Assembly (NCBI GenBank): GCA_024231955.1
Contig: JAAEPZ010000538.1
Span: forward strand, 124,001-188,000
DNA: 64,000 nt
Direction of reading: 5' to 3'
DNA from: a bacterium
GTDB taxonomy: Bacteria; Krumholzibacteriota; Krumholzibacteriia; JACNKJ01
The notes beneath the pieces are model-generated. The model was not told the origin of the DNA. It saw nothing but the letters and a program-made list of their open reading frames with translations, and made no database searches. Position 1 is the first letter of the stretch, and each line of letters opens with the position of its first letter. The translations under genes and the position numbers were made by a program. This document shows positions 7,297 through 15,048 of the stretch, piece by piece.

Positions 7297-9240
7297 CTAC
7301 TTGGTCAGTGCGAGCTTCCGGGTGTGCACCTCGCCCGCGGCCTCGATGCGCGCGAAGTAGATGCCGGAGGGGACGAGTTTGCCCGCGTCGTCCCTGCCCA
7401 GCCACTCTTGCGTATGACTGCCGGCTGTGCGGGTTTCGTCGACCAGAACCGCCACGCGGCGACCGAGCACATCGTGGACGCTCAGGCGCACATGGCCGCT
7501 CTCCTCAAGAGAGTAAACCAGTTTGGTTGTGGGGTTGAAGGGGTTGGGGAAGTTCGGCGACAACTCCACGCGCTTCATGGAGGTCACCTGATCATCGATA
7601 CCGGTTTCGGTCCCGAGAATCACGCAGATGTTGTCGATGAAGAACTCCTGTCCCGCAACCAGCAGATACTTCACATCGCCGGTGAGGATGACCTGACCGC
7701 AGAGGCCGCCCCCGTCGGGGATGGTCGTTACCTGACAGGTGATTCCGGGAGCGATGTTCACCGGCGCGTTGTGGAGGTCACCGATGTAGAGCGCTCCATT
7801 GTTGACCCGCAGGTTCTCCAGGCCGCCGAAGTCGATGTAGTCGAAGATCACGGCCTGGATCGGCGCATCCATCGCGCCCAGATCGAAGTAGGCGGCGATG
7901 TTGTTCAGGTTCAGCACGTTGTCATCGAGACAGGCGGTGGGCGAGGTAACGACCTCGGCAAAGCTGTAGGCGGTGCCGCCGGTGCCGTAGGTGATGACAT
8001 CGGTGCCCATGAGGATGGCATCCTCGACATAGACGATATTGCCCGGCGTGGTGCCGACGGGGGCTCCGAACATGGTGCCGACGGCAAGCGGTTCGTAGGT
8101 CATGAGGTGATCGCAGATCAGCTCCTCACCTGCGTAGACGCAAACCTCGTCGACCCAGAACTCCTGCCCGCCGAGGCGCAGGTCCTGCACGTTGCCTGTC
8201 AGCGTGACCTCGCCGCGGACACCGCCGCCAATCGGATAGGTGACGACCTGGAAGGACACGCCGGGGGCGATATTGACGGGTGCGCTCGCCAGATCCCCGA
8301 TGTAGATTGACGCGCCGTTGACCTGGATATTCTCGGTGCCGCCCATATCCACATATTCGAAGGTCACCGACGAGACGGTGATGCCGAGCGCGTAGATTGC
8401 GTAACGGAGGGAGATGTTGTTCAGCTGCACGCACTGCAGGTTGCCGAAACCGCTCCAGACGGGATCGATGCGCGCCATGTTGAAGAAGGTGTAGGTGGAG
8501 ACGTAGAAGTCCTCGAGGATCACGGGGATATTGTCCTCAATGAACGCCAGGTCGCCGGGCACGTTGCCGTAGCCGGAGCCCCAGGCCATCCCCAGCGGTT
8601 CGAAGTCATGGCTGACGAGATAATCGCACTCGTGCGGCTCCTCGTCATCCAGACGCATGTTGTCGATATACAGCTCCTGGCCGCCGACTATCACTTTGCC
8701 CACCTGGCCTTCAAGAGTGACCTGACCCTTGATGTTGCCGCCAATGGGTATCTCGGTCACCCAGCAGGTGACGCCGGGGGCGACGACAACGCCGTTGAGG
8801 GCCATGAAATTGGGGATCTCCAGCAGGGGACCACCGTTGACCTGGAGGTTTTCATCGCCGCCAAAATCGGCATAGTCGAAAGTGACCTTGTTGGGTGCTC
8901 CGGGCGCACCGCTGAAGTCGAATTTGACATCGATATTGGAGATCCAGAGGATCTGATTGCTGCCGAAGACGGCGATGGCCGGATCGATACGTGTCTCATG
9001 GAAACCGGTGTAGGCGCCGAGGTGAAAGTTCTGCACGTAGACATCGACGTTGTCTTCGGTGAATATGTGGTCGCCGGGTGAGTTGCCGTGAGGACCGCCC
9101 CAGGCCGTGCCCAGCGTTTCATAGTCGAAGGTCACCGTGGCGGCCATACTGGCTAGCGGCATGAGAACCACGATGAGCGCCATCAGAAACAGACCGCTGA
9201 CTTCGGTCTTGAAGTTTTTGATCTCGTGTAGCTTGCTCAT
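7297..9240 (-). CDS. Secreted triple-repeat protein with T9SS/FlgD-like C-terminal sorting domain
   Basis: 647 residues from the ATG at 9240 (ribosome site AAGGAAG). An upstream in-frame ATG adds 22 residues that spoil the signal peptide. Residues 1-34 form a signal peptide (GLFLMALIVVLMPLASMAA). Three repeats of about 165-180 residues follow (roughly 36-198, 205-375, 385-560). Each has an FDYxDFGGxENLQVN block, an IAPGV block and a closing VGGQE-x-x-ID block, and two of the repeats are followed by a Cys. The last 80 residues are a FlgD-Ig-like sorting module (NFPNPFNPTTKLVYSLEE, ending KLALTK). Probably exported and anchored at the surface or released. The ligand is unknown. Confidence 0.85.
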   Translation of the reverse strand: MSKLHEIKNFKTEVSGLFLMALIVVLMPLASMAATVTFDYETLGTAWGGPHGNSPGDHIFTEDNVDVYVQNFHLGAYTGFHETRIDPAIAVFGSNQILWISNIDVKFDFSGAPGAPNKVTFDYADFGGDENLQVNGGPLLEIPNFMALNGVVVAPGVTCWVTEIPIGGNIKGQVTLEGQVGKVIVGGQELYIDNMRLDDEEPHECDYLVSHDFEPLGMAWGSGYGNVPGDLAFIEDNIPVILEDFYVSTYTFFNMARIDPVWSGFGNLQCVQLNNISLRYAIYALGITVSSVTFEYVDMGGTENIQVNGASIYIGDLASAPVNIAPGVSFQVVTYPIGGGVRGEVTLTGNVQDLRLGGQEFWVDEVCVYAGEELICDHLMTYEPLAVGTMFGAPVGTTPGNIVYVEDAILMGTDVITYGTGGTAYSFAEVVTSPTACLDDNVLNLNNIAAYFDLGAMDAPIQAVIFDYIDFGGLENLRVNNGALYIGDLHNAPVNIAPGITCQVTTIPDGGGLCGQVILTGDVKYLLVAGQEFFIDNICVILGTETGIDDQVTSMKRVELSPNFPNPFNPTTKLVYSLEESGHVRLSVHDVLGRRVAVLVDETRTAGSHTQEWLGRDDAGKLVPSGIYFARIEAAGEVHTRKLALTK

Positions 9241-9437
9241 TGTAAACTTCCTTATTGGACCGGGATCTTCATCCGGGCAGGGTGAGACACTTTCATTGAA
9301 TTGCACGCTCTCATAGTGCCTTGTGTCATACCTATTATTGGTCCGATTACGGAGATCATCTGTGAGTTTGCTTACACAAATGGGATATAGCCAAAATAAA
9401 TCGCTGACGATCGGAGCCGGAGATCGGGCCCCAAATG

Positions 9438-9469
9438 AAAAGCAGGCACGTAATTACATGCCTGCTTTT
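9438..9469 (-). terminator. Intrinsic terminator of the sigma/anti-sigma/lipoprotein unit
   Basis: A perfect 11-bp stem (9438-9448 with 9459-9469), with an inner 4-bp palindromic extension in the loop, ends in TTTT on the minus strand, 37 bp after the lipoprotein stop. The remaining bases to 9241 form the upstream region of the secreted repeat protein; I see no further gene there. Confidence 0.75.
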
Positions 9470-9505
9470 GAGTTACGGAGTTAATGCCGGTGGCCGTCCG
9501 GATCG

Positions 9506-10111
9506 CTACTGCAGACGCGTCATAGTCTCCCATTCGCCGAAAGCATCATCGGCGTGACTCCGGATCAGCCGCTGCAGATCCTCCGTCGTTGCCGTGAGGA
9601 CGAAAATCTCCTCCTGCTCGACATGGTCGATATCCAGGTCGCCCTGCTCCAGTCCCTCCTGGAGCCACTCCCCGTCGAGCAGGCTGAGCGAGAGAATATG
9701 GCCCTCCGTTTTCACCTTGAGGAAGGAGTGTGCGGGGATCACATGAGCCAGAAAATTCTCGTTAACACCCTCCGGCTCTTCGGGATACACGTCCAGGTAG
9801 AACCGGTCATCCAGCTGCAGCAGGTGGACGATGAACATGCCGTCCCTCTCGGGATCGGCTATCAGGTTGCGCCTCTTCTCCCGGATTATCAGGCGGTAGG
9901 CGTTCTCCTCGATCTCGATGAATTGCCACGTTTCGGGATCCTCACCCGTGGGGTCGCCCCAAATCCCCGTCAGACCCGGGTTGAGACTACCGTGGGGGAT
10001 GATATCGCCCTCGGTATAGAGCGGATTGATCGACAGTGCATAGCAGCCGGCCAGCAGGCTGATGCAGCCCAGAAGCGCTGCGATCGGGAGGAGCCTTGAG
10101 AGGGTTTTCAT
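9506..10111 (-). CDS. Lipoprotein of unknown function in ECF sigma operon
   Basis: 201 residues. The N-terminus is a type II signal with lipobox LLAGC (Cys at about residue 22), followed by YALSINPLYTEGDI. The mature part is acidic, has no recognisable enzyme motif, and ends in a helix-rich stretch (DLQRLIRSHADDAFGEWETM). It follows the anti-sigma gene by 2 bp and shares its transcript, so it may be the sensor or the output of the sigma factor system; this is inference from position. The ribosome site AAAGGGGAT precedes the ATG. The terminator at 9438-9469 closes the unit. Confidence 0.7.
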   Translation of the reverse strand: MKTLSRLLPIAALLGCISLLAGCYALSINPLYTEGDIIPHGSLNPGLTGIWGDPTGEDPETWQFIEIEENAYRLIIREKRRNLIADPERDGMFIVHLLQLDDRFYLDVYPEEPEGVNENFLAHVIPAHSFLKVKTEGHILSLSLLDGEWLQEGLEQGDLDIDHVEQEEIFVLTATTEDLQRLIRSHADDAFGEWETMTRLQ

Positions 10112-10113
10112 GA

Positions 10114-10881
10114 TCAGATCCCCTTTCCGTGAATCCGGTTGAAAAACGGTTTGAACTCATGAAGCAGAGCCTGTTTACGCGCGGTGCGCTCGCTTCGGGA
10201 TGATTCGGGCATGGTGCAAACGGCGATGTACAGATTCTTCTCGTCTCCCGCACGTCGGGCCATGCGGCGCAGACGCTGGGCGAGCCAGGGATAGCTGCGG
10301 ATCGTGGAGAGGTTTTGCGCCTCGCCGCAGTAGTCGAGGATGAACGTGTTCGGTCTGTCGGCAGGATCGGGTTTGTGCATCACGGCCATCACGCCCGGCT
10401 GGTTCGACAGCTCCAGCTCCTCCAGCCGGTAGGGTCCTTCGAAACAGCCGGTGAACCCGTCGCCGATCTCGGTCCAGAGCAGCTCCCGCTCCGGCTCCCC
10501 GTCCGCCTCGACCACCGTCACCGGTGTCGTGATCCGTTCGGATTCCGGGGCTTGAGGATTGACGGCGAAGCGCCAGATCAGGAGCAGCACCAAAACCGCC
10601 AGGGCCAGACCTCCGAACACCAGGCGCGGCGCGCGGTGGCGAATTTGGCGCCGCCTGAGCAGCGCCGTTTCGAGATCGGTGACGAAATCCGTCGTCAGGT
10701 CGGCGGGCCGGTCCAACTCGCCAATTCGCCGGATACGGGTTCTGGCCAGCCGCAGGGATGCGAGATCCGCCGCGCAGGCGGGACAATCCGCAATGTGCGC
10801 CATGAGCCGGCGAGCTTCATCGGCGGGCAGGTCGTCGCCGGCCAGCAGGGGCAGTCCGTCATGTGCCTGTTCGCAATTCAT
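10114..10881 (-). CDS. Membrane-anchored zinc-finger anti-sigma factor
   Basis: 255 residues. The N-terminal domain has the zinc-binding anti-sigma layout: Cys3 in MNCEQAHDGL, then HIADCPAC at about residues 29-36 (H-x3-C-x2-C). A single membrane segment lies around residues 85-107 (LVFGGLALAVLVLLLIW), and the rest (about 150 residues) would face the periplasm. Anti-sigma factors of this type hold the cognate ECF sigma factor at the membrane until a signal arrives. The gene begins one base after the sigma stop codon, so the two are almost certainly co-translated. The periplasmic part does not resemble a sensor domain known to me. Confidence 0.8.
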   Translation of the reverse strand: MNCEQAHDGLPLLAGDDLPADEARRLMAHIADCPACAADLASLRLARTRIRRIGELDRPADLTTDFVTDLETALLRRRQIRHRAPRLVFGGLALAVLVLLLIWRFAVNPQAPESERITTPVTVVEADGEPERELLWTEIGDGFTGCFEGPYRLEELELSNQPGVMAVMHKPDPADRPNTFILDYCGEAQNLSTIRSYPWLAQRLRRMARRAGDEKNLYIAVCTMPESSRSERTARKQALLHEFKPFFNRIHGKGI

Positions 10882-10882
10882 C

Positions 10883-11449
10883 TCACTCCCCTCCGTGGCA
10901 ATCGGGATAGTGGTTCGTCAACGCAGCGCGCACCAGACGTCGGGCTCGGGCCAGATGCACACGCACCGTGCTCGGTTTGAGGTCGAGAATCTCGCCTATC
11001 TCCGCGACCGGGCAATCCTGCAGATCGCGCAGAACGAAGACCTGGCGCTGCTGGGGGGACAGATCCGCGAGAAGGCGATTGAGCGCTCCGCGCAGCTCTT
11101 TCTCCTCAACCTGTGCCGAGGGATCGGCACCGCGTGCCGGAGGCGCCGACTCCTCCACGAACTCGACCGCGTTGCCGTGACGACGATTCGCGCGCCTGTG
11201 GTCGTGAGAGAGGTTGATCACGATCCGATTGAGCCAGGTCTCGAATGGGCGTTTGGGATCGTAGCGATGTCGATTCCGCACCAGCCGGATGAAGACATCC
11301 TGGGCGATATCCCGCGCATCCTCGACATTGCCGACGAGTTGGTAGGCCAGGCGTTGCACTCCGGCGCCATAGGTCCGGATCAGCTTCCTGATCGCACCTC
11401 TGTTCCCGAGGCGTGCTCCCGTGAGGATCTTGCCTGCGTCCAGAGTCAT
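10883..11449 (-). CDS. ECF-type RNA polymerase sigma factor
   Basis: 188 residues from the ATG at 11449 (CTGGAG site); the frame is open further upstream but that part is not sigma-like. Region 2 is visible as LVGNVEDARDIAQDVFIRLVRN, and region 4 as LSPQQRQVFVLRDLQDCPVAEIG followed by LKPSTVRVHLARARRLVR, the helix-turn-helix that reads the -35 element. Length and layout are typical of extracytoplasmic-function sigma factors. It is followed directly by a zinc-finger anti-sigma factor and a lipoprotein. Many such systems are autoregulated, but I cannot define a target promoter here. Confidence 0.9.
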   Translation of the reverse strand: MTLDAGKILTGARLGNRGAIRKLIRTYGAGVQRLAYQLVGNVEDARDIAQDVFIRLVRNRHRYDPKRPFETWLNRIVINLSHDHRRANRRHGNAVEFVEESAPPARGADPSAQVEEKELRGALNRLLADLSPQQRQVFVLRDLQDCPVAEIGEILDLKPSTVRVHLARARRLVRAALTNHYPDCHGGE

Positions 11450-11667
11450 CTCTACTCCAGGGTTATCGCTGTGCGGGGGTGGATTCTCCACCCTTCGCAA
11501 CCAACTACGGAGTTGGATCGGGATCCGCTTACATCTATTTGGCCGGTGGGGGGATTTTTTCGCAACACAACGGATTCGCCGCCCGATTTCGATGATCGGG
11601 TACAGGCGCGCAAGTGGGTCGGCATGATGAGATCGCTGCGCGATTCCGGCTTCATCCATCAATCGAC

Positions 11668-12645
11668 TCAGTCGCCGTCGAGCGGCTGCCTGGGATAGTA
11701 GTAGAGAAAAGCCGGCACCCTCTTCTTCTCTTCGCTGAGCGTGAAGTACCCCTGCTCATTGTGTCGCCACGCGAAGGATTCCCCCTGCACCTCGGGGTAG
11801 TAGGGGAGCAGGCGGGCTTTGCCCTGCAGCGCATCCCAGACGCTCTGATCCTCGCCCCGTGTCCAGTAGTAGATCGCGTCGTAGGTCTTCAGCACTATCT
11901 CGCGGCCGGAGGGGGTGATGTCGCCGCTGTTCACCTTGGTCAAGGGCAGCGTGCCCAGCTTGATGGGGGTGCTGACGCCGGAGGTGTCCTGGGGCCAGGG
12001 CAAGCGGTAGACGGCCACCCGCTCCTCCCGTTTTGATGTGACGTAGATGTCGCGCGTGAGGGGGTCGACGAAAATGGCCTCGGCGTCACGCTTGCCGTCG
12101 GGGTAGTGATAGCGGATCGCCTCCACCCCGGAGAGGGCGCTGACGATGGGCTCCTGATCCGACCTCACGACGGGCTCGGGCACCCGGTAGATGGTGCGCG
12201 TCTCGTAGCGGGCCTTGTTGTCGCCGGTCTCACCTATATAGATGTACTGCCGCCCCTCGGCGGGACCGGGGCCGACGGCGATGTCCTCCCAGTCCTGGGC
12301 CGTCGCATTCAGTATGGAATAGACGCCGAGGTGCTTGCCCTGCTCGTTCAGGGCGAAGATCCGCGGCTCGTCGCCGGAATCGTTGTGGGTCCAGAGCACT
12401 CCCGGATTCCGCCGGCTGGCTGCCAGGCCCGAGGCCTCATCGATGGGATCGAACTCCAGCATCCCCACGTTCTCCCTCTCCCCGAAACGGGGGGTAGGGG
12501 CGGGAGTGCGGCCCCAGCCGCCGTCGGTGTCGTCGCCGTGCGAGCATCCGAGCGGGGGGAGCGTAAGAATGAGGAGAACCAGAACGGTGCTTGCCGAAAT
12601 CGATCGGATGTCTTTTGATTTATAGAGCATGATGGGATTCAACAT
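11668..12645 (-). CDS. Beta-propeller-like lipoprotein
   Basis: 325 residues from the ATG at 12645; a second candidate ATG is 12630, and neither has a strong ribosome site. A lipoprotein signal is followed by the lipobox PPLGC. The mature part starts with a low-complexity stretch, then DEASGLAASRRNPGVLWTHN, DWEDIAVGPGP, YIYIGETGDN, DAEAIFVDPLTRDIYVTSKR and GEIVLKTYD-type strands. These look like blades of an esterase-like or SMP-30-like propeller and recur in secreted bacterial proteins without a firm function. It is transcribed divergently from the GbsR-type regulator, with about 137 bp between start codons, so it may belong to that regulon. Confidence 0.65.
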   Translation of the reverse strand: MLNPIMLYKSKDIRSISASTVLVLLILTLPPLGCSHGDDTDGGWGRTPAPTPRFGERENVGMLEFDPIDEASGLAASRRNPGVLWTHNDSGDEPRIFALNEQGKHLGVYSILNATAQDWEDIAVGPGPAEGRQYIYIGETGDNKARYETRTIYRVPEPVVRSDQEPIVSALSGVEAIRYHYPDGKRDAEAIFVDPLTRDIYVTSKREERVAVYRLPWPQDTSGVSTPIKLGTLPLTKVNSGDITPSGREIVLKTYDAIYYWTRGEDQSVWDALQGKARLLPYYPEVQGESFAWRHNEQGYFTLSEEKKRVPAFLYYYPRQPLDGD

Positions 12646-12754
12646 ATGATTGTGGACCTTGTCCAGCAAGTTTTCACTGATGACTGGCCAGGACATGGCG
12701 GTGAAAACTATTCCGTAATCATTCACATTATACTTGCAACGCATCTTTTGATGT

Positions 12755-12772
12755 GTTTGAATTGTTTCAAAC
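12755..12772. promoter_or_regulatory. Candidate operator inverted repeat before the GbsR-type regulator
   Basis: GTTTGA and TCAAAC form a perfect 6-bp inverted repeat with a 6-base spacer, ending one base before the ribosome site (GGAG at 12773-12776) of the regulator gene. A TATACT hexamer at 12729-12734 could be its -10 box. The position suits autorepression by the MarR-fold product, but binding is inferred. Confidence 0.4.
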
Positions 12773-12782
12773 GGAGTAAATG

Positions 12783-13250
12783 ATGAGCTGTGCAAACGAC
12801 ATTCAGCTGCAATTTGTCCAGGACTTTGGTGAGGCCTATTCGACATTCGGCCTGCCAAGACTGATGGGACATATCGTCGGTCTTCTGCTCTTCAAGGGCG
12901 AGGCCCTGAGTCTGGATGAAATCACAGTCGAGCTCAAAGTCAGCAAGGGGCCGGTGAGTCAGATCACTCGGCGCCTCCGCGAAAACGGGCTCCTTGAGAA
13001 ACAATGGGTGCCGGGTAGCCGCAAGGATTACTACCGGGTCGAATCAGATATTTTCGGCAAGGCGTTCGCCAATCAGATGCGGCTTTTCGAGCAGAATCTC
13101 GTACTTGCTCAGAAGTACAGCACGGCCCGGATCGGGGATGACGAAGAGATTCCCGAGGCGTTTACCGAGCGAATAGCCGAGATGACACGCTTCTACACCA
13201 TGATGTCCCGCCATATGACCGCTTTCATGAAAGAGTGGCTCGCGACGTAA
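12783..13250 (+). CDS. GbsR/MarR-family transcriptional regulator
   Basis: 155 residues from the second of two adjacent ATG codons; it sits 6 bases after GGAG, the first only 3. The N-terminal part matches the GbsR family: FGLPRLMGHIVGLLLFKGEAL, then winged-helix residues LSLDEITVELKVSKGPVSQITRRL and the wing region WVPGSRKDYYRV. The C-terminal helices (about residues 85-155) would form the dimer interface. Family members repress transport and metabolic operons and respond to small ligands. It stands directly before the SDR/KAS III-like/symporter/ligase genes and divergent to the propeller lipoprotein, so it probably controls both. Confidence 0.82.
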   Translation: MSCANDIQLQFVQDFGEAYSTFGLPRLMGHIVGLLLFKGEALSLDEITVELKVSKGPVSQITRRLRENGLLEKQWVPGSRKDYYRVESDIFGKAFANQMRLFEQNLVLAQKYSTARIGDDEEIPEAFTERIAEMTRFYTMMSRHMTAFMKEWLAT

Positions 13251-13297
13251 CAGTCTTCCGGCGGATGTGATGGGGTGAGAGTGCAACAGGAGAAGTT

Positions 13298-14041
13298 ATG
13301 AACAGGTTGCAGGATCGAATCGCCATCATCACCGGGGGGGCCGCAGGTCTGGGCCGGGCTGCCGTCGAGAAATTCGTGAGCGAGGGTGCGACAGTATCCA
13401 TTTGGGATCTGGGGGAGGAGCAGGGGAAAACTCTGCTGGATGAACTCAACACGGCCGATGGCCAAGCGGAATTCAGGCGGATCGATGTTGCGGATACAGC
13501 CGCCGTTAAGGCTGCCGTTGACGCCGTAAAGGCCAAATTCGGTCGAATCGATATCCTTATCAACAACGCAGGCATCACCAGGGACGCAACCCTGATGAAG
13601 ATGGAGGAGGAGCACTTCGATCAGGTGATCGCGGTCAACCTCAAGGGTGTCTTCAATTGCGGGCAGGCTGTTGGTCGGGTAATGGTTGAGCAGGGCAATG
13701 GGGCCATCATCAACACCAGTTCGGTTGTGGCCCTGTACGGCAATTTCGGCCAGACCAACTACGTGGCCAGCAAGGCCGGGGTGATCGGCATCACCAAGGT
13801 CTGGGCCAGGGAACTCGGTCGTAAGGGTGTGCGGGTCAACGCGGTGGCGCCCGGCTTTATCGGCACCGACATGGTCATGGCCATGCCCGAAAAGGTGCGC
13901 GATATGATGTGCTCGCGTGTGCCTGTGGGCCGCCTTGGTCTTCCGGCTGAGATAGCCGACGCTTATCTGTTCCTCGCTTCCGATGAATCCTCCTACATCA
14001 ACGGCACCGTCCTCAGTGTTGACGGTGGCGTTATCTCATAA
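13298..14041 (+). CDS. Short-chain dehydrogenase/reductase, FabG-like
   Basis: 247 residues. The N-terminal Rossmann motif is TGGAAGLGRA (about residues 12-21), then NNAGI at about 88-92, the catalytic Ser in NTSSVVALYGN, and the YVASK active-site Tyr/Lys pair. This is the classical SDR layout of 3-oxoacyl-ACP (CoA) reductases and 3-hydroxyacyl dehydrogenases. The reaction is most likely NAD(P)-dependent interconversion of a 3-oxo and a 3-hydroxy acyl thioester; chain length and direction are not determinable. The gene starts after a strong AGGAGA site and is followed after 10 bp by the KAS III-like gene. Confidence 0.85.
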   Translation: MNRLQDRIAIITGGAAGLGRAAVEKFVSEGATVSIWDLGEEQGKTLLDELNTADGQAEFRRIDVADTAAVKAAVDAVKAKFGRIDILINNAGITRDATLMKMEEEHFDQVIAVNLKGVFNCGQAVGRVMVEQGNGAIINTSSVVALYGNFGQTNYVASKAGVIGITKVWARELGRKGVRVNAVAPGFIGTDMVMAMPEKVRDMMCSRVPVGRLGLPAEIADAYLFLASDESSYINGTVLSVDGGVIS

Positions 14042-14051
14042 GGAGAGTGAG

Positions 14052-15038
14052 ATGCGAAATGCGGTGATCTCAGCGGTCGGCATGCATGTCCCGGAGCGAG
14101 TTGTAGCCAACAGTTACTTCGACAGGATATTGGGCGAGGATGTCAGCACCTGGTTGGAGCAGAATGTGGAGATCTTCGAGCGTCGCTGGTGCGCCGCAGG
14201 TGAGAGTACTGCCGATCTCATCGTCGGGGCGGCAGGTAAGATCCTGTCCTCCGCCGATGTCCGTGCGTCCGAACTCGACCTGATCATCATCTCCACCGAT
14301 ACCCCCGAGTACGTTTCCCCCTCAACCGCTTCCGTCGTGCAGGATCGTCTGGGGGCGACCGGTGCGGGCAGCTTCGATGTCAACACGGCCTGTGCGGGCT
14401 TCGTCACCGCTCTCGATATGGGGGCCAAATATATCCGCTCGGACGGGAAGTACAACAAGGTCCTTGTGATCGGCGCTTACGCGATGAGCAAGTGGCTCAA
14501 CCTGCAGGACAAGAAAACGGTAACGCTCTTCGCCGACGGAGCCGCGGGCGTCCTGTTGCAGGCGGAGGAGGGTGAGCGCGGTTGGTTGAGCGCCAGTCTC
14601 TATACCGAGGGGCAGTACAACAGCTGGATGGGCATCTACGGAGGAGCGGCTCATATGCCGACGACGCCGGAGGTGGTCGCCGCCAATGATCATCAGCTCA
14701 AATTCGTCCGCAAGTTCCCCCCGGAGTTGAATCCCGAAATCTGGACTAAAATGATCACCGAGGTCGTGACCGAGGCGGGTTATGGCGTGCAGGATATCGC
14801 CATGGCCTTCATCACGCAGATCAACATCAACAGCATTCGCGAGACGATGAACAAGCTGGACTTGCCCATGGAGCGGACGCAGACGGTGATGCATCGCTAC
14901 GGCTATACCGGGTCGGCCTGCATACCGATGGCGATGTGCCGGGCGGTGGAGCAGGGCAAGCTGAAACGGGACGATCTCGTGGTGTTCATGGGTTCGGGCG
15001 GCGGACTATCGTTCGCGGCTGCGGCTTTCAAATGGTAG
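14052..15038 (+). CDS. KAS III-like thiolase-fold enzyme with altered catalytic triad
   Basis: 328 residues from the ATG at 14052 (site AGGAGAGTGAG). The overall fold matches 3-oxoacyl-ACP synthase III. The nucleophile Cys114 sits in DVNTACAGFVTALDMG. In E. coli FabH the His and Asn of HQAN and YGNTSA complete the triad; the matching segments here read FITQININ (Thr255) and HRYGYTGSA (Tyr285), with the same 30-residue spacing, so both are replaced. Decarboxylating condensation of malonyl-ACP is therefore unlikely. Acyl transfer, thioester exchange or another Cys-based reaction fits better. The GSGGG loop at the C-terminus is retained. Confidence 0.85.
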   Translation: MRNAVISAVGMHVPERVVANSYFDRILGEDVSTWLEQNVEIFERRWCAAGESTADLIVGAAGKILSSADVRASELDLIIISTDTPEYVSPSTASVVQDRLGATGAGSFDVNTACAGFVTALDMGAKYIRSDGKYNKVLVIGAYAMSKWLNLQDKKTVTLFADGAAGVLLQAEEGERGWLSASLYTEGQYNSWMGIYGGAAHMPTTPEVVAANDHQLKFVRKFPPELNPEIWTKMITEVVTEAGYGVQDIAMAFITQININSIRETMNKLDLPMERTQTVMHRYGYTGSACIPMAMCRAVEQGKLKRDDLVVFMGSGGGLSFAAAAFKW

Positions 15039-15048
15039 AGGAGGGACA

